The notes under the pieces: model-generated
What the model was told of the DNA's origin: nothing
Seen by the model: only the letters and a program-made list of their open reading frames with translations
The model's database searches: none
In this document: positions 19,374 to 29,013 of the stretch, piece by piece
How the letters are laid out: each line of letters begins with the position of its first letter
Position numbering within the stretch: position 1 is the first letter of the stretch
Position numbers and translations under genes: made by a program
Assembly (NCBI GenBank): GCA_022842465.1
Contig: JALHPN010000006.1
Coordinates: 1-64,000, forward strand
DNA from: Polyangiaceae bacterium
Lineage (GTDB): Bacteria > Myxococcota_A > Polyangia > Polyangiales > Polyangiaceae
Length of the DNA: 64,000 bases
Direction of reading: 5' to 3'

Positions 19374-21488
19374 ATGCTCCCTCGCTCTCCTCTCCTCCTC
19401 TGTGTCCTCTCCTTCGCGATCGGCTGCGGCGCGCTCGCGTGCGGCGACGCCACGACCGACGACGGCGTGAGCACCTCCGAGGACGACGAGCTCCGCTCCC
19501 TCGCGGCCTCGGAGATCCTCGGGTCTCTCGGCTACGGCGAGACGAGCGCGCCCGTCGCGTACACGAAGACGCCCCTCTACCGCGCCTTCCGGTTCGACGG
19601 ACGCAAGGGCGATCGCGTCGAGGCCTGGGTGCGCTCGACCGACGGCGGCGACGCGCGCGCCTGGCTCCTCCGAGGGAGCTTCGCGACCCTCGCGTCGAAC
19701 CTCGACGCCTCCGCCGGAGTGAAGGACGCCCGCGTCGAGGCGACGCTCGAGGAGACGGGGCCGCACTACGTCGTCTTCCGCGAGACGAAGAAGGCGAGCG
19801 CCACGTTCACCGTCGCGCTCGCCAAGGTCGGCGGCGCGTGCGACCTGCCGACGGTGAAGACGCCGACGTGGGCCACCACCGCGGCGCCGCCGGAGGGGCA
19901 CGTCGTCTTCGACACGAAGCGCGGCAGGCTCGTCGCGTTCACGCGTGCGGGGACGAGCGAGCTCGCCCCCGGGGGCTGGACGCCGCCGTCGGGCGATCCG
20001 CTCCCGCCGGGGAGGCGTGACGGCGCGGCGATCACCTTCGACAGCGAGCGCGGACGCGCCGTGCTCTTCGGCGGGAGCGACGACGCGACGAGTCAGCCGC
20101 TCGGCGACACGTGGGAGTGGGACTCGGAGACCAACACGTGGACGCAGCTCTCTCCGGCCGGGATCATGCCGCGTGCGCGGCGCGGCCACGCGATCGCGTA
20201 CGACGGGGCGCGCAAGCGTGTCGTGCTCTACGGTGGCTACGCCGGTCCCGACGCGATGGAGGACACGTGGACGTGGGACGGCACGAGCTGGCAGCGCGTC
20301 GGGACGGCCGCCGCGCCCCACCCCAGCCCGCGCACCGGCCACGGGATGGCGTTCGACGCGAAGCGAGGACGCCTGGTGCTCCACGGGCGCTCCGGTCCGT
20401 TCATCGTCGGCAACGTCGGCCAGCCGAACCGCGCGCCGACCGACACCTGGGAGTGGGACGGTAGCGCGTGGACGAAGGCGCCGCGCAGCGGTGAAGGCAG
20501 CGTGACGTCCGACGGACCTTACACGTTGCCGATGGCCTACGACGCGACGCGCGGCGTGGTGCTCCGCGTCGACGTGGTGGGCGCGCGCTACGGGCAGACC
20601 TTCACGCTCCTCGAGTGGACGGGCTCGGCGTGGACCAGCACGAGCGGCAGCGCGAAGGGGCCCGCGGTCGACGTGGCCTCGGCGCCGAGCTACGGCGGCG
20701 CGTACGACGCGGGCCGCGCGCGCTTCCTCCTCACGAGCTCGGGCTACCCGCGCGCGGGTAGGGAGTTCTTCTTCTTCGAGGAGCCGAATCGCGCTCCGGA
20801 GCTCGCGCCCGTCGCCGGCCAGCGCGTCTTCGCCGGCGACATGCTCCACGTGCAGCTCGCCGCGCGCGACGCGGACGGCCATGCCGTCCGCTACCGGGTG
20901 TCCCCGCTCCCGCCGAGCGCGACGTACGACGAGGTGACGGGCCTCTTCGCGTGGCGACCGACCGTCGCCGACGTCGGCACGCACGCCCTCGTCGCGGAGG
21001 CGACCGACGGCTGCGCGGCGCAGACGAAGGCGTTCTCGGTCGAGGTCGTCCACCTCGCGTACGCGAAGCTGCCCGCCGGCGACGTCGCACTCTCTGGGAC
21101 CGTGAAGCTCCAGGCGGAGGTGCGCCGCACGACGCCCAACGGCAGCTGGACCGCGTACAGCGCGTGGCCGGAGCTCGCGTGCGACGTCTCGGGGAAGAAC
21201 CCGGGCAAGGTCGTCGTCACGTGCGCCGCGGGGTCGACCCAGGGGTCCGCCTACCAGAGCTCGTCGTACTGGTTCGCGCTCCCGCCGATGTCCGCGAGCC
21301 TCGAGTCCGACCTCACCTTCGCGCTCCGGGACGAGCAGGCCGCGCGGACCTTCGCGGGCTCGCTCGAGCCGCTCGTGGACGGGACCTACAAGCTCCACGT
21401 GACCGGCTACGCGCAGACGGACGAGGCAGGCAATGCGCGCGTGACCAGCCGCGCGGCGGGAGCGGGCGTCGTCGACGTCGCGCCGTGA
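19374..21488 (+). CDS. secreted Kelch-repeat-like lipoprotein with pre-peptidase-like N-terminal domain
   Basis: This 704-aa protein starts at the ATG giving a short signal peptide with a lipobox at ALAC; an ATG at 19356 is an alternative. Residues about 45-145 form a beta module (ASEILGSLGYGET, RAFRFDGRKGDRVEAWV, DGGDARAWLLR) shared with the neighbouring gene. Residues about 150-460 hold Kelch-like blades (TFDSERGRAVLFGG, DTWEWD; AYDGARKRVVLYGG, DTWTWDG; AFDAKRGRLVLHG, DTWEWDG). An Ig-like domain follows (RAPELAPVAGQRVFAGD) and then a C-terminal beta domain. The likely role is a surface beta-propeller binding protein. Confidence 0.8.
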   Translation: MLPRSPLLLCVLSFAIGCGALACGDATTDDGVSTSEDDELRSLAASEILGSLGYGETSAPVAYTKTPLYRAFRFDGRKGDRVEAWVRSTDGGDARAWLLRGSFATLASNLDASAGVKDARVEATLEETGPHYVVFRETKKASATFTVALAKVGGACDLPTVKTPTWATTAAPPEGHVVFDTKRGRLVAFTRAGTSELAPGGWTPPSGDPLPPGRRDGAAITFDSERGRAVLFGGSDDATSQPLGDTWEWDSETNTWTQLSPAGIMPRARRGHAIAYDGARKRVVLYGGYAGPDAMEDTWTWDGTSWQRVGTAAAPHPSPRTGHGMAFDAKRGRLVLHGRSGPFIVGNVGQPNRAPTDTWEWDGSAWTKAPRSGEGSVTSDGPYTLPMAYDATRGVVLRVDVVGARYGQTFTLLEWTGSAWTSTSGSAKGPAVDVASAPSYGGAYDAGRARFLLTSSGYPRAGREFFFFEEPNRAPELAPVAGQRVFAGDMLHVQLAARDADGHAVRYRVSPLPPSATYDEVTGLFAWRPTVADVGTHALVAEATDGCAAQTKAFSVEVVHLAYAKLPAGDVALSGTVKLQAEVRRTTPNGSWTAYSAWPELACDVSGKNPGKVVVTCAAGSTQGSAYQSSSYWFALPPMSASLESDLTFALRDEQAARTFAGSLEPLVDGTYKLHVTGYAQTDEAGNARVTSRAAGAGVVDVAP

Positions 21489-21503
21489 CGGGCCCTCTGC
21501 GCG

Positions 21504-21540
21504 AGAGAAGCAAGAGAAGCAAGAGAAGCGAGAGAAGAGG
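21504..21540 (+). promoter_or_regulatory. purine-rich tandem leader containing the ribosome-binding site
   Basis: About four imperfect copies of the 9-mer agagaagca precede the ATG at 21545 by a few bases and end in agagagaagagg. This gives several weak Shine-Dalgarno-like sites and could allow expression to change with copy number. Confidence 0.45.
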
Positions 21541-21544
21541 AACG

Positions 21545-22480
21545 ATGAAGAGCATCACCGTCTGCGCCGTCGTGTCGGCGCTCACCACCGTCACGGCATG
21601 CGCGGGAGGCCGTGGCGCGCCGGGCGACGAGGTCGTGACGAGCGACGCCGAGCTCCGCGTGCCGAGCGCGTCCGAGATCGTCGGCGACATCACCTACGGG
21701 GAGACGAAGGCCGTCGCGTACACGGAGGTGCCGACCTTCCGCGCGTTCCGCCTCGCCGGCACGGAGGGCGACGTCGTCGACCTCTGGGTACGGAGCACCT
21801 CCGGCGGTGACGCGCGCGCGTGGGTCCTCCGTCAGGACGGCAAGACGCTCGCGCGGAACGACGACGCCGACGCGACGACGTCCGACGCGCACGTGGTCGT
21901 GACGCTCCCGCGGAACGAGACCTACTTCCTCGTCCTTCGCGACGCGAACGACGAGGAGAACGACTTCCAGGTGTCGCTCGCCGGCGGCGGCGGCGCAGGG
22001 AGCGCGGTGCCCGCGAACCGCATCGGCACCTCCGCCACGGTCCGGGCGACCTGCTCGTTCCTCATCGAGTGGCACGAGCTCAAGAACCCGGGCTGCCCCG
22101 ACTTCGGGAACGGCTGGGGCGAAGCGGTGGATCTGGACGTCGCGATCGGCGGCACGGCCTCGAAGCCGGAGCTCACCGTGCGCGCCTTCTCGAAGGAGCG
22201 CGAGGTCTCGACCTGGGGCACGAAGAAGACGATCGGCTGGCCCGAGACCAAGGTGTCGCTCGATCCCAAGACGGGCAAGGGCTCCGCGACGCGTCACTTC
22301 AACACGGCGCCGCAGGGCCAGTTCTGCGCGAGCATGACGAAGGGGCCGCGGACGTTCGCGGCGTCCGTCACGGGCGACAAGCTGACGTTCGACATGTTCG
22401 AATCGCTCCAGACCAACGCGTGCTGCAACGCCAGAAAGCGCACCGCGAGCTGCACGGCGACGCTGCCGCCCCTCCCCTGA
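21545..22480 (+). CDS. lipoprotein paralogous to the Kelch protein N-terminal module
   Basis: This 311-aa protein has a short signal peptide with lipobox TACAG. Residues about 40-140 match the N-terminal module of the upstream Kelch lipoprotein (ASEIVGDITYGET, RAFRLAGTEGDVVDLWVRS, GGDARAWVLR). That module resembles a pre-peptidase C-terminal domain. The second half is unique and ends with a Cys-containing tail (CCNARKRTASC). A 72-bp stretch near its 3' end (22319-22390) recurs at 40024-40095 with three mismatches. It is 56 bp after the Kelch gene and probably cotranscribed. Confidence 0.75.
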   Translation: MKSITVCAVVSALTTVTACAGGRGAPGDEVVTSDAELRVPSASEIVGDITYGETKAVAYTEVPTFRAFRLAGTEGDVVDLWVRSTSGGDARAWVLRQDGKTLARNDDADATTSDAHVVVTLPRNETYFLVLRDANDEENDFQVSLAGGGGAGSAVPANRIGTSATVRATCSFLIEWHELKNPGCPDFGNGWGEAVDLDVAIGGTASKPELTVRAFSKEREVSTWGTKKTIGWPETKVSLDPKTGKGSATRHFNTAPQGQFCASMTKGPRTFAASVTGDKLTFDMFESLQTNACCNARKRTASCTATLPPLP

Positions 22481-22562
22481 CGCGGGAGGCGAGCCGTCGG
22501 CTCGAACCGCTCCTGCTCGCCGGGCGCTCCAACGGCCGGAGAAGGCGCGCCAGTCTGGATCG

Positions 22563-22835
22563 ATGAGGCGGAATCGTCGCGGGGCGTCCTGCTGGTCGTC
22601 GTTCTTCCGCTCGTCGCCGGGATGGCGTGTCAGTCGTTCGACTCCACGGGTGGCGACGCGGGCGGGAGGGACGCTTCCCCTGTGCCCATCGACGCTGGCG
22701 CGCTTGGACGGTGTTCGGCAACGCCTCCCCAGCACCGCCGCGTTCCGGTCCCCTTCGACGTCCGTGCGAAGCTCCACGCTCCCGGTCGCGGGCGGCAACC
22801 CCAACGGCGACAACGTGACGCTCCGCATCCGTTGA
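22563..22835 (+). pseudogene. decayed small lipoprotein gene
   Basis: The frame starting at the ATG of 22563 reads MRRNRRGAS and then loses sense. One of the other frames continues with a typical lipoprotein signal (VLLVVVLPLVAGMACQS) and a Gly/Asp linker, while the first frame regains a plausible ending (PVAGGNPNGDNVTLRIR, stop at 22835). At least two small indels would be needed to restore one reading frame. The call rests on signal-peptide character across frames, not on a named homologue. Confidence 0.35.
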
Positions 22836-22865
22836 TCGGTTGGCGACGCGTGGTATCGAACGGGG

Positions 22866-23585
22866 ATGGAGACGCGCACCGACGAGATCGCCGACGGGAT
22901 CTTCCGCTTCTCGACCTTCGTCGCGGAGGGCGTGCCCGGGGGCTTCACGTTCAACCAGTTCCTGATCCGGGCAGAGCAGCCGCTCCTCTTCCACACGGGC
23001 CACCGGCGGATGTTCCCGCTCGTCTCGGAGGCGATCGCGCGCGTCGTCCCGGTCGAAAGCCTTCGCTTCATCACGTTCGGTCACGTCGAGGCTGACGAGT
23101 GCGGGGCGATGAACGAGCTGCTCGCCCGAGCGCCGCAGGCGGAGGTCGCCCACGGCGTGCTCGGATGCGTCGTCTCCCTCGACGACATGTGTGATCGGCC
23201 CCCGCGCAAGCTCGCCGACGGCGAGGTCATCGACCTCGGCGGCAAGCGCGTACGCCACATCGACACGCCGCACGTCCCGCACAACTGGGAGGCGCGCGTC
23301 CTCTTCGAGGAGACGACGCAGACTCTCTTCTGCGGCGACCTCTTCGCGCACGTCGGGAACGGCCCCGCGCTGACGACGGACGACATCGTCCAGGCCGCGA
23401 TCGTGGGGGAGGAGCTCTTCCACGCGACGGCGCTCTCGAAGACGACGGGGCCGACGATCCGGAAGCTCGCCGACCTCGAGCCTCGCACGCTCGCCCTGAT
23501 GCACGGCTCCTCGACCCAGACGGGGTGTGGCGAGTCGCTCCGCCGCCTGGCCGACGCGTACGACGCGATGCTCGCACGGCCCTGA
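22866..23585 (+). CDS. metallo-beta-lactamase-fold protein, ODP/flavodiiron-like
   Basis: This 239-aa protein starts at an ATG after a short gap. It lacks the HxHxDH signature of ordinary beta-lactamase-fold hydrolases. It has HVEADECG at residues 73-80, the H-x-E-x-D pattern of oxygen-binding diiron (ODP) domains as in flavodiiron proteins. Further metal ligands fit TPHVPHNWEA and CGDLF, with a final LMHGS. There is no flavodoxin domain, so it is a stand-alone ODP protein. Likely functions are redox sensing or reduction of oxygen or nitric oxide with a separate electron donor. Confidence 0.8.
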   Translation: METRTDEIADGIFRFSTFVAEGVPGGFTFNQFLIRAEQPLLFHTGHRRMFPLVSEAIARVVPVESLRFITFGHVEADECGAMNELLARAPQAEVAHGVLGCVVSLDDMCDRPPRKLADGEVIDLGGKRVRHIDTPHVPHNWEARVLFEETTQTLFCGDLFAHVGNGPALTTDDIVQAAIVGEELFHATALSKTTGPTIRKLADLEPRTLALMHGSSTQTGCGESLRRLADAYDAMLARP

Positions 23586-23735
23586 CCCCGTCGACGGCAA
23601 ACAGCTTCGCGGATCAGTCGACGACGCCTTCTTCGACGGTGAAGGGCGCCTCGCCCACCCAGCGGTAGCCCTCCTCACAGAGATCGCGCAGTTCTCTCTG
23701 GAGGGGGGATGTTTCCCGGTCCTCGCTCGACACGG

Positions 23736-26165
23736 TCAGCGATCCGCGTCGTCTTCGGCGAGCGCCGAGAGCGCCGCCTCGGCGCGCGACGCGACCGCGA
23801 GCCGAGCTGCGCCCACTCGCTCGTCGTCGCGGACGCGCGCGAGCATCGGACACCGCTCGAGCCACGCGAGGTCGGTGAGCCCGGCCGCGACGGACGCCAC
23901 CACGGCGCCCGCGACGTCTTCGTCCCGCCCGAGGTGGCTCGCCATCTCGGCGCGCAGTTGGAGCAGGAAGGCGCGCCGCCTCGGCGTGGACCCTACGCCG
24001 CCAAACGCTTGCTCGAAGCGCTCGCCGTAGAGCGTGGGATCGCGCGCGACGACGAGCTCGCTGAACCCGAGCACCACGCGATGCGTCGCACTCGCCCCGG
24101 CCCGCGCGGCGGTGACGACCTCGCGCATGCCCTCCTCGGGAGCACCCTCGGCCGCGCACCTCCACATCCGGAACCGGAAGCGGTTCACCCAGTACAGGTA
24201 CGGCTGCTCCTCCGTGTCGCTGCGAGACCGCTCGATCGCGGCGTCGCTCTCGTTCCAGGCGCCGAGCAGCGCATGCGCGCGCGCGAGCTCTCCCGCCGCC
24301 TGCTTGATCCGCGGATCGATCGCGGACGCCGCCTCGAAGTGCGGGATCGCGTCGAGCGGTCGACTGCACTCGAGGACGAGCCGCCCGAGGACCAGGTGCG
24401 CATCCGCGCTCGACGGAGATCGCGAGAGCGCGAGGCGTGCATCGCGCGCCGCACGCACACCGTCACCGGCGTGGAGGTGCAGATTCGCGAGGGCCACGTG
24501 GGGCTCGGCGAGATCGGGCGCGAGCCGCTTCGCGCGCTCGGCGACTCCGAGCGCGCTCCGCACCTCCTCTTCGGTCCCCGGACGCATCGCGAGGTCCGTC
24601 ATCCTCGCCATCGCGTAGCCGGAAAGCAACATGGGGTCGTCGGGGAAGCGGGCCAGCGCCTCCGAGAGGAGCACGAGCGCGCGCTGCACGCCTTCGAGCG
24701 CGAACGTCCCGTACGCCTGGCGTGCGCGGAGGTAGAGGTCGACGGCGAGCGGATCGCGCGCGAGCGGCGCCCGCCGTCGAGGCTCGACGCCGAGCGCAGA
24801 CGCCACGGCGCGCGCCACCTCCGGGCCCGCCGCGACGAGCTCCCCGAGCGGATGTCGGAACCGACTCGCCCAGACCTGGAAGCCGTCGTCGGTCGAGACG
24901 ACGCGCGCACGCACCTCGACGACTTCCCCATCCCTGCGGACGGCCCCGAGGACGACCGCCTCGACCCCGAGCGCGCGTCCGAGGGCGATGGGGTCATGCC
25001 GGGCGGCGCCGCGGGCCCGCTCCTCCGCCGCGCCGCGACCGAGGACGCGGAGACCGCGCGTGGTCGAGAGGGCGTCGACGAGGTCGTCCGTGACGCCGTC
25101 TGCGAGGTACCCGTCCGCCTCGGCGCCGCCGTTCTCGAGCGGGAGGACGGCCACGGTGCGCAGCCCGCGCAGACGCGCGCCGCTGTATGTCCGCGGCTCG
25201 GACGGGAACGACGGCCGCTCCACGCCGCGCGGAATCCTCCCCACGAGCGCGAGTACCTCGCGCGCGGATCGCGGCCGCGCCTCGCGGTCCGGCGCGAGGA
25301 GGGCGCACACGAGATCGGCGGCCTCGCGAGGGAGATCCGGGCGCCTGGCACCGAGGTCGGGGGCTCTGGAACCGACGCGAGCGACGGCGAGGGCCTCCGC
25401 CGACGTACCCTTCCACGGCAGCTCGCCCGCGAGCATCTCGAAGAGCATCACCCCGAGCGCGTAGAGGTCGGCGCGTCCGTCGACGACGTCGCCCGTGACC
25501 TGCTCGGGGGCCATGTACGCAGGCGTACCGGCGAGACCGTCGTGCGCGGAGACGTCGGCGCGCGCGACCGCGACGCCGAAGTCGGTGATCTTGGCGACGC
25601 CGTCCCGCCCGACGAGGACGTTCTCGGGCTTCAGGTCCCGGTGAACGACCCCGGCGGCGTGCGCGGCTTCGAGGCCGCGGCAGATCTGCGCGGCGAGGTC
25701 GAGCGCGCGCGCGAGCGGCACGCGTCCCGTGCGGAGACGCTCCTCCGCCATCGACTCGCCCTCGACGAGCTCCATCGTGAGGAAGCGCTCTCCGTCGTGC
25801 TCGCCGATGTCGAAGGTGCGCGCGACGTGCGCGCTCGTCACCTTGCGCGCGAGCTTCACCTCCTGGCGGAAGCGCTCGAGCGTGCCCGGCACGGCGAGCA
25901 TGGCGCGGCGGATCATCTTGATCGCGACGATCTCGTCGAGCTCGAGATCGCGCGCTCGGTAGACGGCGCCCATGCCACCGACACCGACGAGCGCGAGGAG
26001 CTCGTAACGCTTCGCGAGGACGACCCGAGCGCGCGCAGGGTCGCCGGGCGCAGAGTCGAACGCCTGGAGATCCCGGACATCGACCCGACTCGTTCGAGCT
26101 CCTTCTGGGGGCGCGACCAGCGTCTCCGCCGTCGCGTCTCGTCCCCCCGAGCGCTCGTCGGTCAT
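23736..26165 (-). CDS. Ser/Thr protein kinase with TolB/FlgO-like and TPR domains
   Basis: This 809-aa cytosolic protein starts at the ATG at 26165. The kinase domain spans about 54-320: GVGGMGAVY, Lys83 in AIKMI, HRDLKPEN (175-182), DFG 195-197, YMAPEQ. From about 345 to 460 lies a module starting TVAVLPLENGG and YLADGVTDDLVDAL, like the TolB-N/FlgO-type module often found between a signalling domain and TPRs. Residues about 470-800 form TPR helices (AHVALANLHLHAGDG and DAHLVLGRLVLECSRPLDAI). The kinase probably uses the TPR part to bind substrates. No membrane segment is visible. Confidence 0.9.
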   Translation of the reverse strand: MTDERSGGRDATAETLVAPPEGARTSRVDVRDLQAFDSAPGDPARARVVLAKRYELLALVGVGGMGAVYRARDLELDEIVAIKMIRRAMLAVPGTLERFRQEVKLARKVTSAHVARTFDIGEHDGERFLTMELVEGESMAEERLRTGRVPLARALDLAAQICRGLEAAHAAGVVHRDLKPENVLVGRDGVAKITDFGVAVARADVSAHDGLAGTPAYMAPEQVTGDVVDGRADLYALGVMLFEMLAGELPWKGTSAEALAVARVGSRAPDLGARRPDLPREAADLVCALLAPDREARPRSAREVLALVGRIPRGVERPSFPSEPRTYSGARLRGLRTVAVLPLENGGAEADGYLADGVTDDLVDALSTTRGLRVLGRGAAEERARGAARHDPIALGRALGVEAVVLGAVRRDGEVVEVRARVVSTDDGFQVWASRFRHPLGELVAAGPEVARAVASALGVEPRRRAPLARDPLAVDLYLRARQAYGTFALEGVQRALVLLSEALARFPDDPMLLSGYAMARMTDLAMRPGTEEEVRSALGVAERAKRLAPDLAEPHVALANLHLHAGDGVRAARDARLALSRSPSSADAHLVLGRLVLECSRPLDAIPHFEAASAIDPRIKQAAGELARAHALLGAWNESDAAIERSRSDTEEQPYLYWVNRFRFRMWRCAAEGAPEEGMREVVTAARAGASATHRVVLGFSELVVARDPTLYGERFEQAFGGVGSTPRRRAFLLQLRAEMASHLGRDEDVAGAVVASVAAGLTDLAWLERCPMLARVRDDERVGAARLAVASRAEAALSALAEDDADR

Positions 26166-26316
26166 CCCGGGAGAGGTAGCACGTGACAGGCGACGAGGCC
26201 CGCCCGGGGCGGGCACCCTCGCGTCCCGCCTCGAGCGCGCCACCAAGGACCTCGCCTGTCGGACGACGCTTCGCGCGTCACCAACGATTGCCGACAGGGC
26301 TGCGCCGACCCGCCGC

Positions 26317-27195
26317 TCAGGGTCGCGTCCGCGACACGACGAGGTCGTGGGACGTCTCGCGGTCGCCTCGCAGGAAGGCGACCGTCGCGAACGCGGCCGA
26401 CGCGAGCGCGATCGTCCCGGTCCCTATCCCGAGCCCGACGAAGAACGGGTTCGGCGCACCGTCGTGGCGCGTCGCGAGGTGGAACATCGTCGCGCTCGAG
26501 ACCCCTCCGACGACGGCGCCCGCGACGAGCCACCATCCAGTGCTCTTCCGCTCGATGGTGACCGCGCGGGCCCAGCGTACGTTGTCCATGGGAGTCGAAA
26601 TCGTGACGCTCGGCGGGAAGATGTAGTCGTCGTTCACCACCCAGCCAGAGGTTCCCGGCACCAGCGCGGCGTGCGTCTCGATCGACAAGCGCGGGGCCGC
26701 GCGGTCGAAGCGCCACGTCGCTGCGTCCGAGCTCACCCACTTCCCCGGCCCACGGAGGTTCGCGTTCTCGAAACGGAGCTCGCTTCCCATCCGCTTCCAG
26801 ACGACCAGCTTCTTGACGTAGTCGGGATCGAGCGTCGGAGGCTCGTCGTCCCTCGGTATCCGCGCAACGTGGAGCTCGAGCGAGCCATCGTCTGCACGCG
26901 CCACGCGCGACTCGAGGTCGTGACGGTCAAGGAGTCGTCCCGTCGTGATGAGCATGGCTCGCCCCTGCCCTCGCTCGCCCTCCTCGAGAGTGACGGACGG
27001 CGGCCCATCACCGAGCACCGACCTGCTCCGGAGCTGGACGCGAACCTGCGACGGATCGTGGAGCCCGAGATCGATGCGATCCGTCCGCGGATGACACGCG
27101 ACCTGCGCGAGCGCGAGGACGCCGGAGCCGACGCTCAGGGCGGCCCGTGCGCGCGGCCTGTCGCTACGCGCGGGCGCTGAGAGCAGCAGGTGCAT
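26317..27195 (-). CDS. lipoprotein-like protein with two C-terminal transmembrane segments
   Basis: This 292-aa protein, if begun at the ATG at 27195, has a long signal region ending LALAQVAC. The middle is strand-rich with ARIPRDDEPPTLDPDYVKKL and YIFPPSVTISTPMDNV. Near the end are two hydrophobic segments (WWLVAGAVVGGVSS and FFVGLGIGTGTIALASAAFA). This plan of a periplasmic domain plus two late helices recurs in myxobacterial proteins located near kinases. It is divergent from the lipoprotein starting at 27362, which has the same two-helix ending, so the two may act together. Confidence 0.65.
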   Translation of the reverse strand: MHLLLSAPARSDRPRARAALSVGSGVLALAQVACHPRTDRIDLGLHDPSQVRVQLRSRSVLGDGPPSVTLEEGERGQGRAMLITTGRLLDRHDLESRVARADDGSLELHVARIPRDDEPPTLDPDYVKKLVVWKRMGSELRFENANLRGPGKWVSSDAATWRFDRAAPRLSIETHAALVPGTSGWVVNDDYIFPPSVTISTPMDNVRWARAVTIERKSTGWWLVAGAVVGGVSSATMFHLATRHDGAPNPFFVGLGIGTGTIALASAAFATVAFLRGDRETSHDLVVSRTRP

Positions 27196-27361
27196 GGCGC
27201 CCGCCGAGCAACCCGCGTGCCCGTGCTCCACCGTCGACAAACGGAGCGCGAGCATCGTGGTGTGAACGAGGCCGGCGATGCAGTGCCTCGTTTCGCGACG
27301 CGGCCTCGAGGCAGATGCGGTCGGACTCGAAGCCCGGCGTTCACGGCAGGCCGCGGCGACG

Positions 27362-28111
27362 ATGCTCGGTCGACGGTTCGCGGTGATCGCCCTCCTCTCG
27401 ATGTCGGCCTGCTTCCCGCGCGAGCTCGAGCCGGCCGCCCCGCCCGCGGCCCTCGTGCCGAACGTTCCGTCGTTGCCCACCGAGCCCGCTCCGCCGCGAC
27501 ACGGCCGCGTGCTCCTCGCGACGGAGCGCGAGCCGGCGGTCGTGTCGCTCGTGAAGGAGGCGGAGACGGTAGAGGAGGTGCGCGTCACGGAAGGGTCGGC
27601 CGAGCCCGGAGCCGTGCACGTCGAACCGACACGCGGGATCCGCCTCGTCGGCGCCGCGCCGCTCTGCGTGACGCCGTGTGCGGTGGATGTGCCGGTCGGC
27701 GCCCACCGCTTCGTCTTCGCGTCGACGACGGACAGGACGCGCCGCAGCGTCACGACGCTCGGCGTGAGCGAGGGCACCACCGCGGTCCGCCACGTGATGG
27801 CGGAGACGAAGCCGATGGAGGCGAGCTGGTTGCTCGGCTTCTTCGGCGCGTTCGTCGGCACGCCTCTGACGCTCGGCGGGGCGACCGCCCTCGGCTTCGG
27901 GACCTTCGGGGACATCGAGCGGGCGCAGGACGCCCGCTCGATGCAGTTGATGGGCGGCGTGACGCTGGCCGTGGGAGCCGCGCTCCTCACGAGCGGCATC
28001 CTCGTGATGAGCGCCAACCGCGGGAGTCATCGCGAAGGGGCGACGACGACGTTCGCGGTCCCGCCGCGCGACCCGCTCGCGAGCGGGCGCGACGACGACG
28101 GCGGACCGTGA
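27362..28111 (+). CDS. lipoprotein with PEGA-like domain and two transmembrane segments
   Basis: This 249-aa protein has a short lipoprotein signal ending SMSAC. A proline-rich linker is followed by a PEGA-like stretch (PTRGIRLVGAAPLCVTPC, DVPVGAHRFVF). Two hydrophobic helices occupy about 150-215 (LLGFFGAFVGTPLTLGG and MGGVTLAVGAALLTSGILV). Both ends resemble the gene starting at 2681, so there may be a family of such proteins here. The 166-bp region between 27195 and 27362 must hold both divergent promoters. Confidence 0.65.
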   Translation: MLGRRFAVIALLSMSACFPRELEPAAPPAALVPNVPSLPTEPAPPRHGRVLLATEREPAVVSLVKEAETVEEVRVTEGSAEPGAVHVEPTRGIRLVGAAPLCVTPCAVDVPVGAHRFVFASTTDRTRRSVTTLGVSEGTTAVRHVMAETKPMEASWLLGFFGAFVGTPLTLGGATALGFGTFGDIERAQDARSMQLMGGVTLAVGAALLTSGILVMSANRGSHREGATTTFAVPPRDPLASGRDDDGGP

Positions 28112-28318
28112 CGCGCGCGGGCCCGGACGCGCGGACCACTACTTCGCGGTGAAGATCGCCGCTTCGCCCGCGCCGAGCACCAGCCGGGGAGCGTGCAGAG
28201 TACAGCCAACGCGCGCTCGAGGCGGTGTAGACGACAGTGTCCGAATAGGCCGTCGGCGGGAGCTGTGTCGTCGCCGAGCGCAGCCTCGCGCTCGACACGG
28301 CGGCGCAGCCGCTCGACC

Positions 28319-28948
28319 ATGCTACCCATGGCCTACGACCGCGGGTACTGGGAACAGCTCTGGGCAAAGACGCTGCGCGAGCACCCGGACAAGGTCGCGC
28401 AGCGCCCGCCGAATGCGCACCTGATCGCCGAGGTCGCCAGCCTTCGTCCGGGGCGCGCGCTCGACGCAGGTTGCGGTCACGGAGCGGAGACGCTGTGGCT
28501 CGCCGCGCACGGATGGGAAGTCACGGCGGTCGATTTCTCGGAGAGCGCGCTCGCGCATGCTCGGTCGATGGCCGATGCGTTGGGACCCGACATCGCGGGA
28601 CGCATCACATGGGTCGAGGGCGATCTGGCGGTGTGGACGCCGCCGCGAGACCAGTTCGACCTGGTGGTGTGCCTCTATGTTCATGCCGCGGGATCGGTGG
28701 ACGAAGTGGTGCGGCGCCTCGCGAGCGGAGTCGCGCGCGGCGGGACGTTGTTCATGATCGGCCACCGCCCGATCGATCCCGCGACGGGAAAGCCGACCGC
28801 CGCGGCGGGTCAGGTGCAAGTCTCCGTCGAGAGCGCGACCGCCGCGCTCGCTCCGAGTCGATGGGAGCTCATGGTAGCGGAGGAGCGCACGCGGGCCGTC
28901 GCGGGGACGGGAGTCGATGCGGTGATCCTCGCCAGACGCGTCACATGA
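28319..28948 (+). CDS. class I SAM-dependent methyltransferase
   Basis: This 209-aa protein may start at ATG 28319 or 28328; the second gives MAYDRGYWEQLW, a common beginning for this group. Motif I is ALDAGCGHGAETLWLA, motif II is VTAVDFSESAL, and a later DLVVCLYVHAAGS fits the post-motif strand. The fold is that of small TehB/UbiE-like methyltransferases acting on small molecules. The start WEQLWAKTL resembles the thiopurine methyltransferase-like group. Substrate cannot be read from sequence. No operon partner is apparent. Confidence 0.85.
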   Translation: MLPMAYDRGYWEQLWAKTLREHPDKVAQRPPNAHLIAEVASLRPGRALDAGCGHGAETLWLAAHGWEVTAVDFSESALAHARSMADALGPDIAGRITWVEGDLAVWTPPRDQFDLVVCLYVHAAGSVDEVVRRLASGVARGGTLFMIGHRPIDPATGKPTAAAGQVQVSVESATAALAPSRWELMVAEERTRAVAGTGVDAVILARRVT

Positions 28949-29013
28949 GGCCGCGAGCGCACGCCTCGAGGGGGCATCGAACCGCGCCCGGCGCGCTGGG
29001 CTGCGCGACCACC

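Noticed and set aside
28112-28318. A plus-strand frame extending the methyltransferase gene upstream to 28193.
   Set aside because: The extra 42 residues are Ser/Arg-rich with no resemblance to methyltransferase N-termini; starts at 28319 or 28328 fit better.
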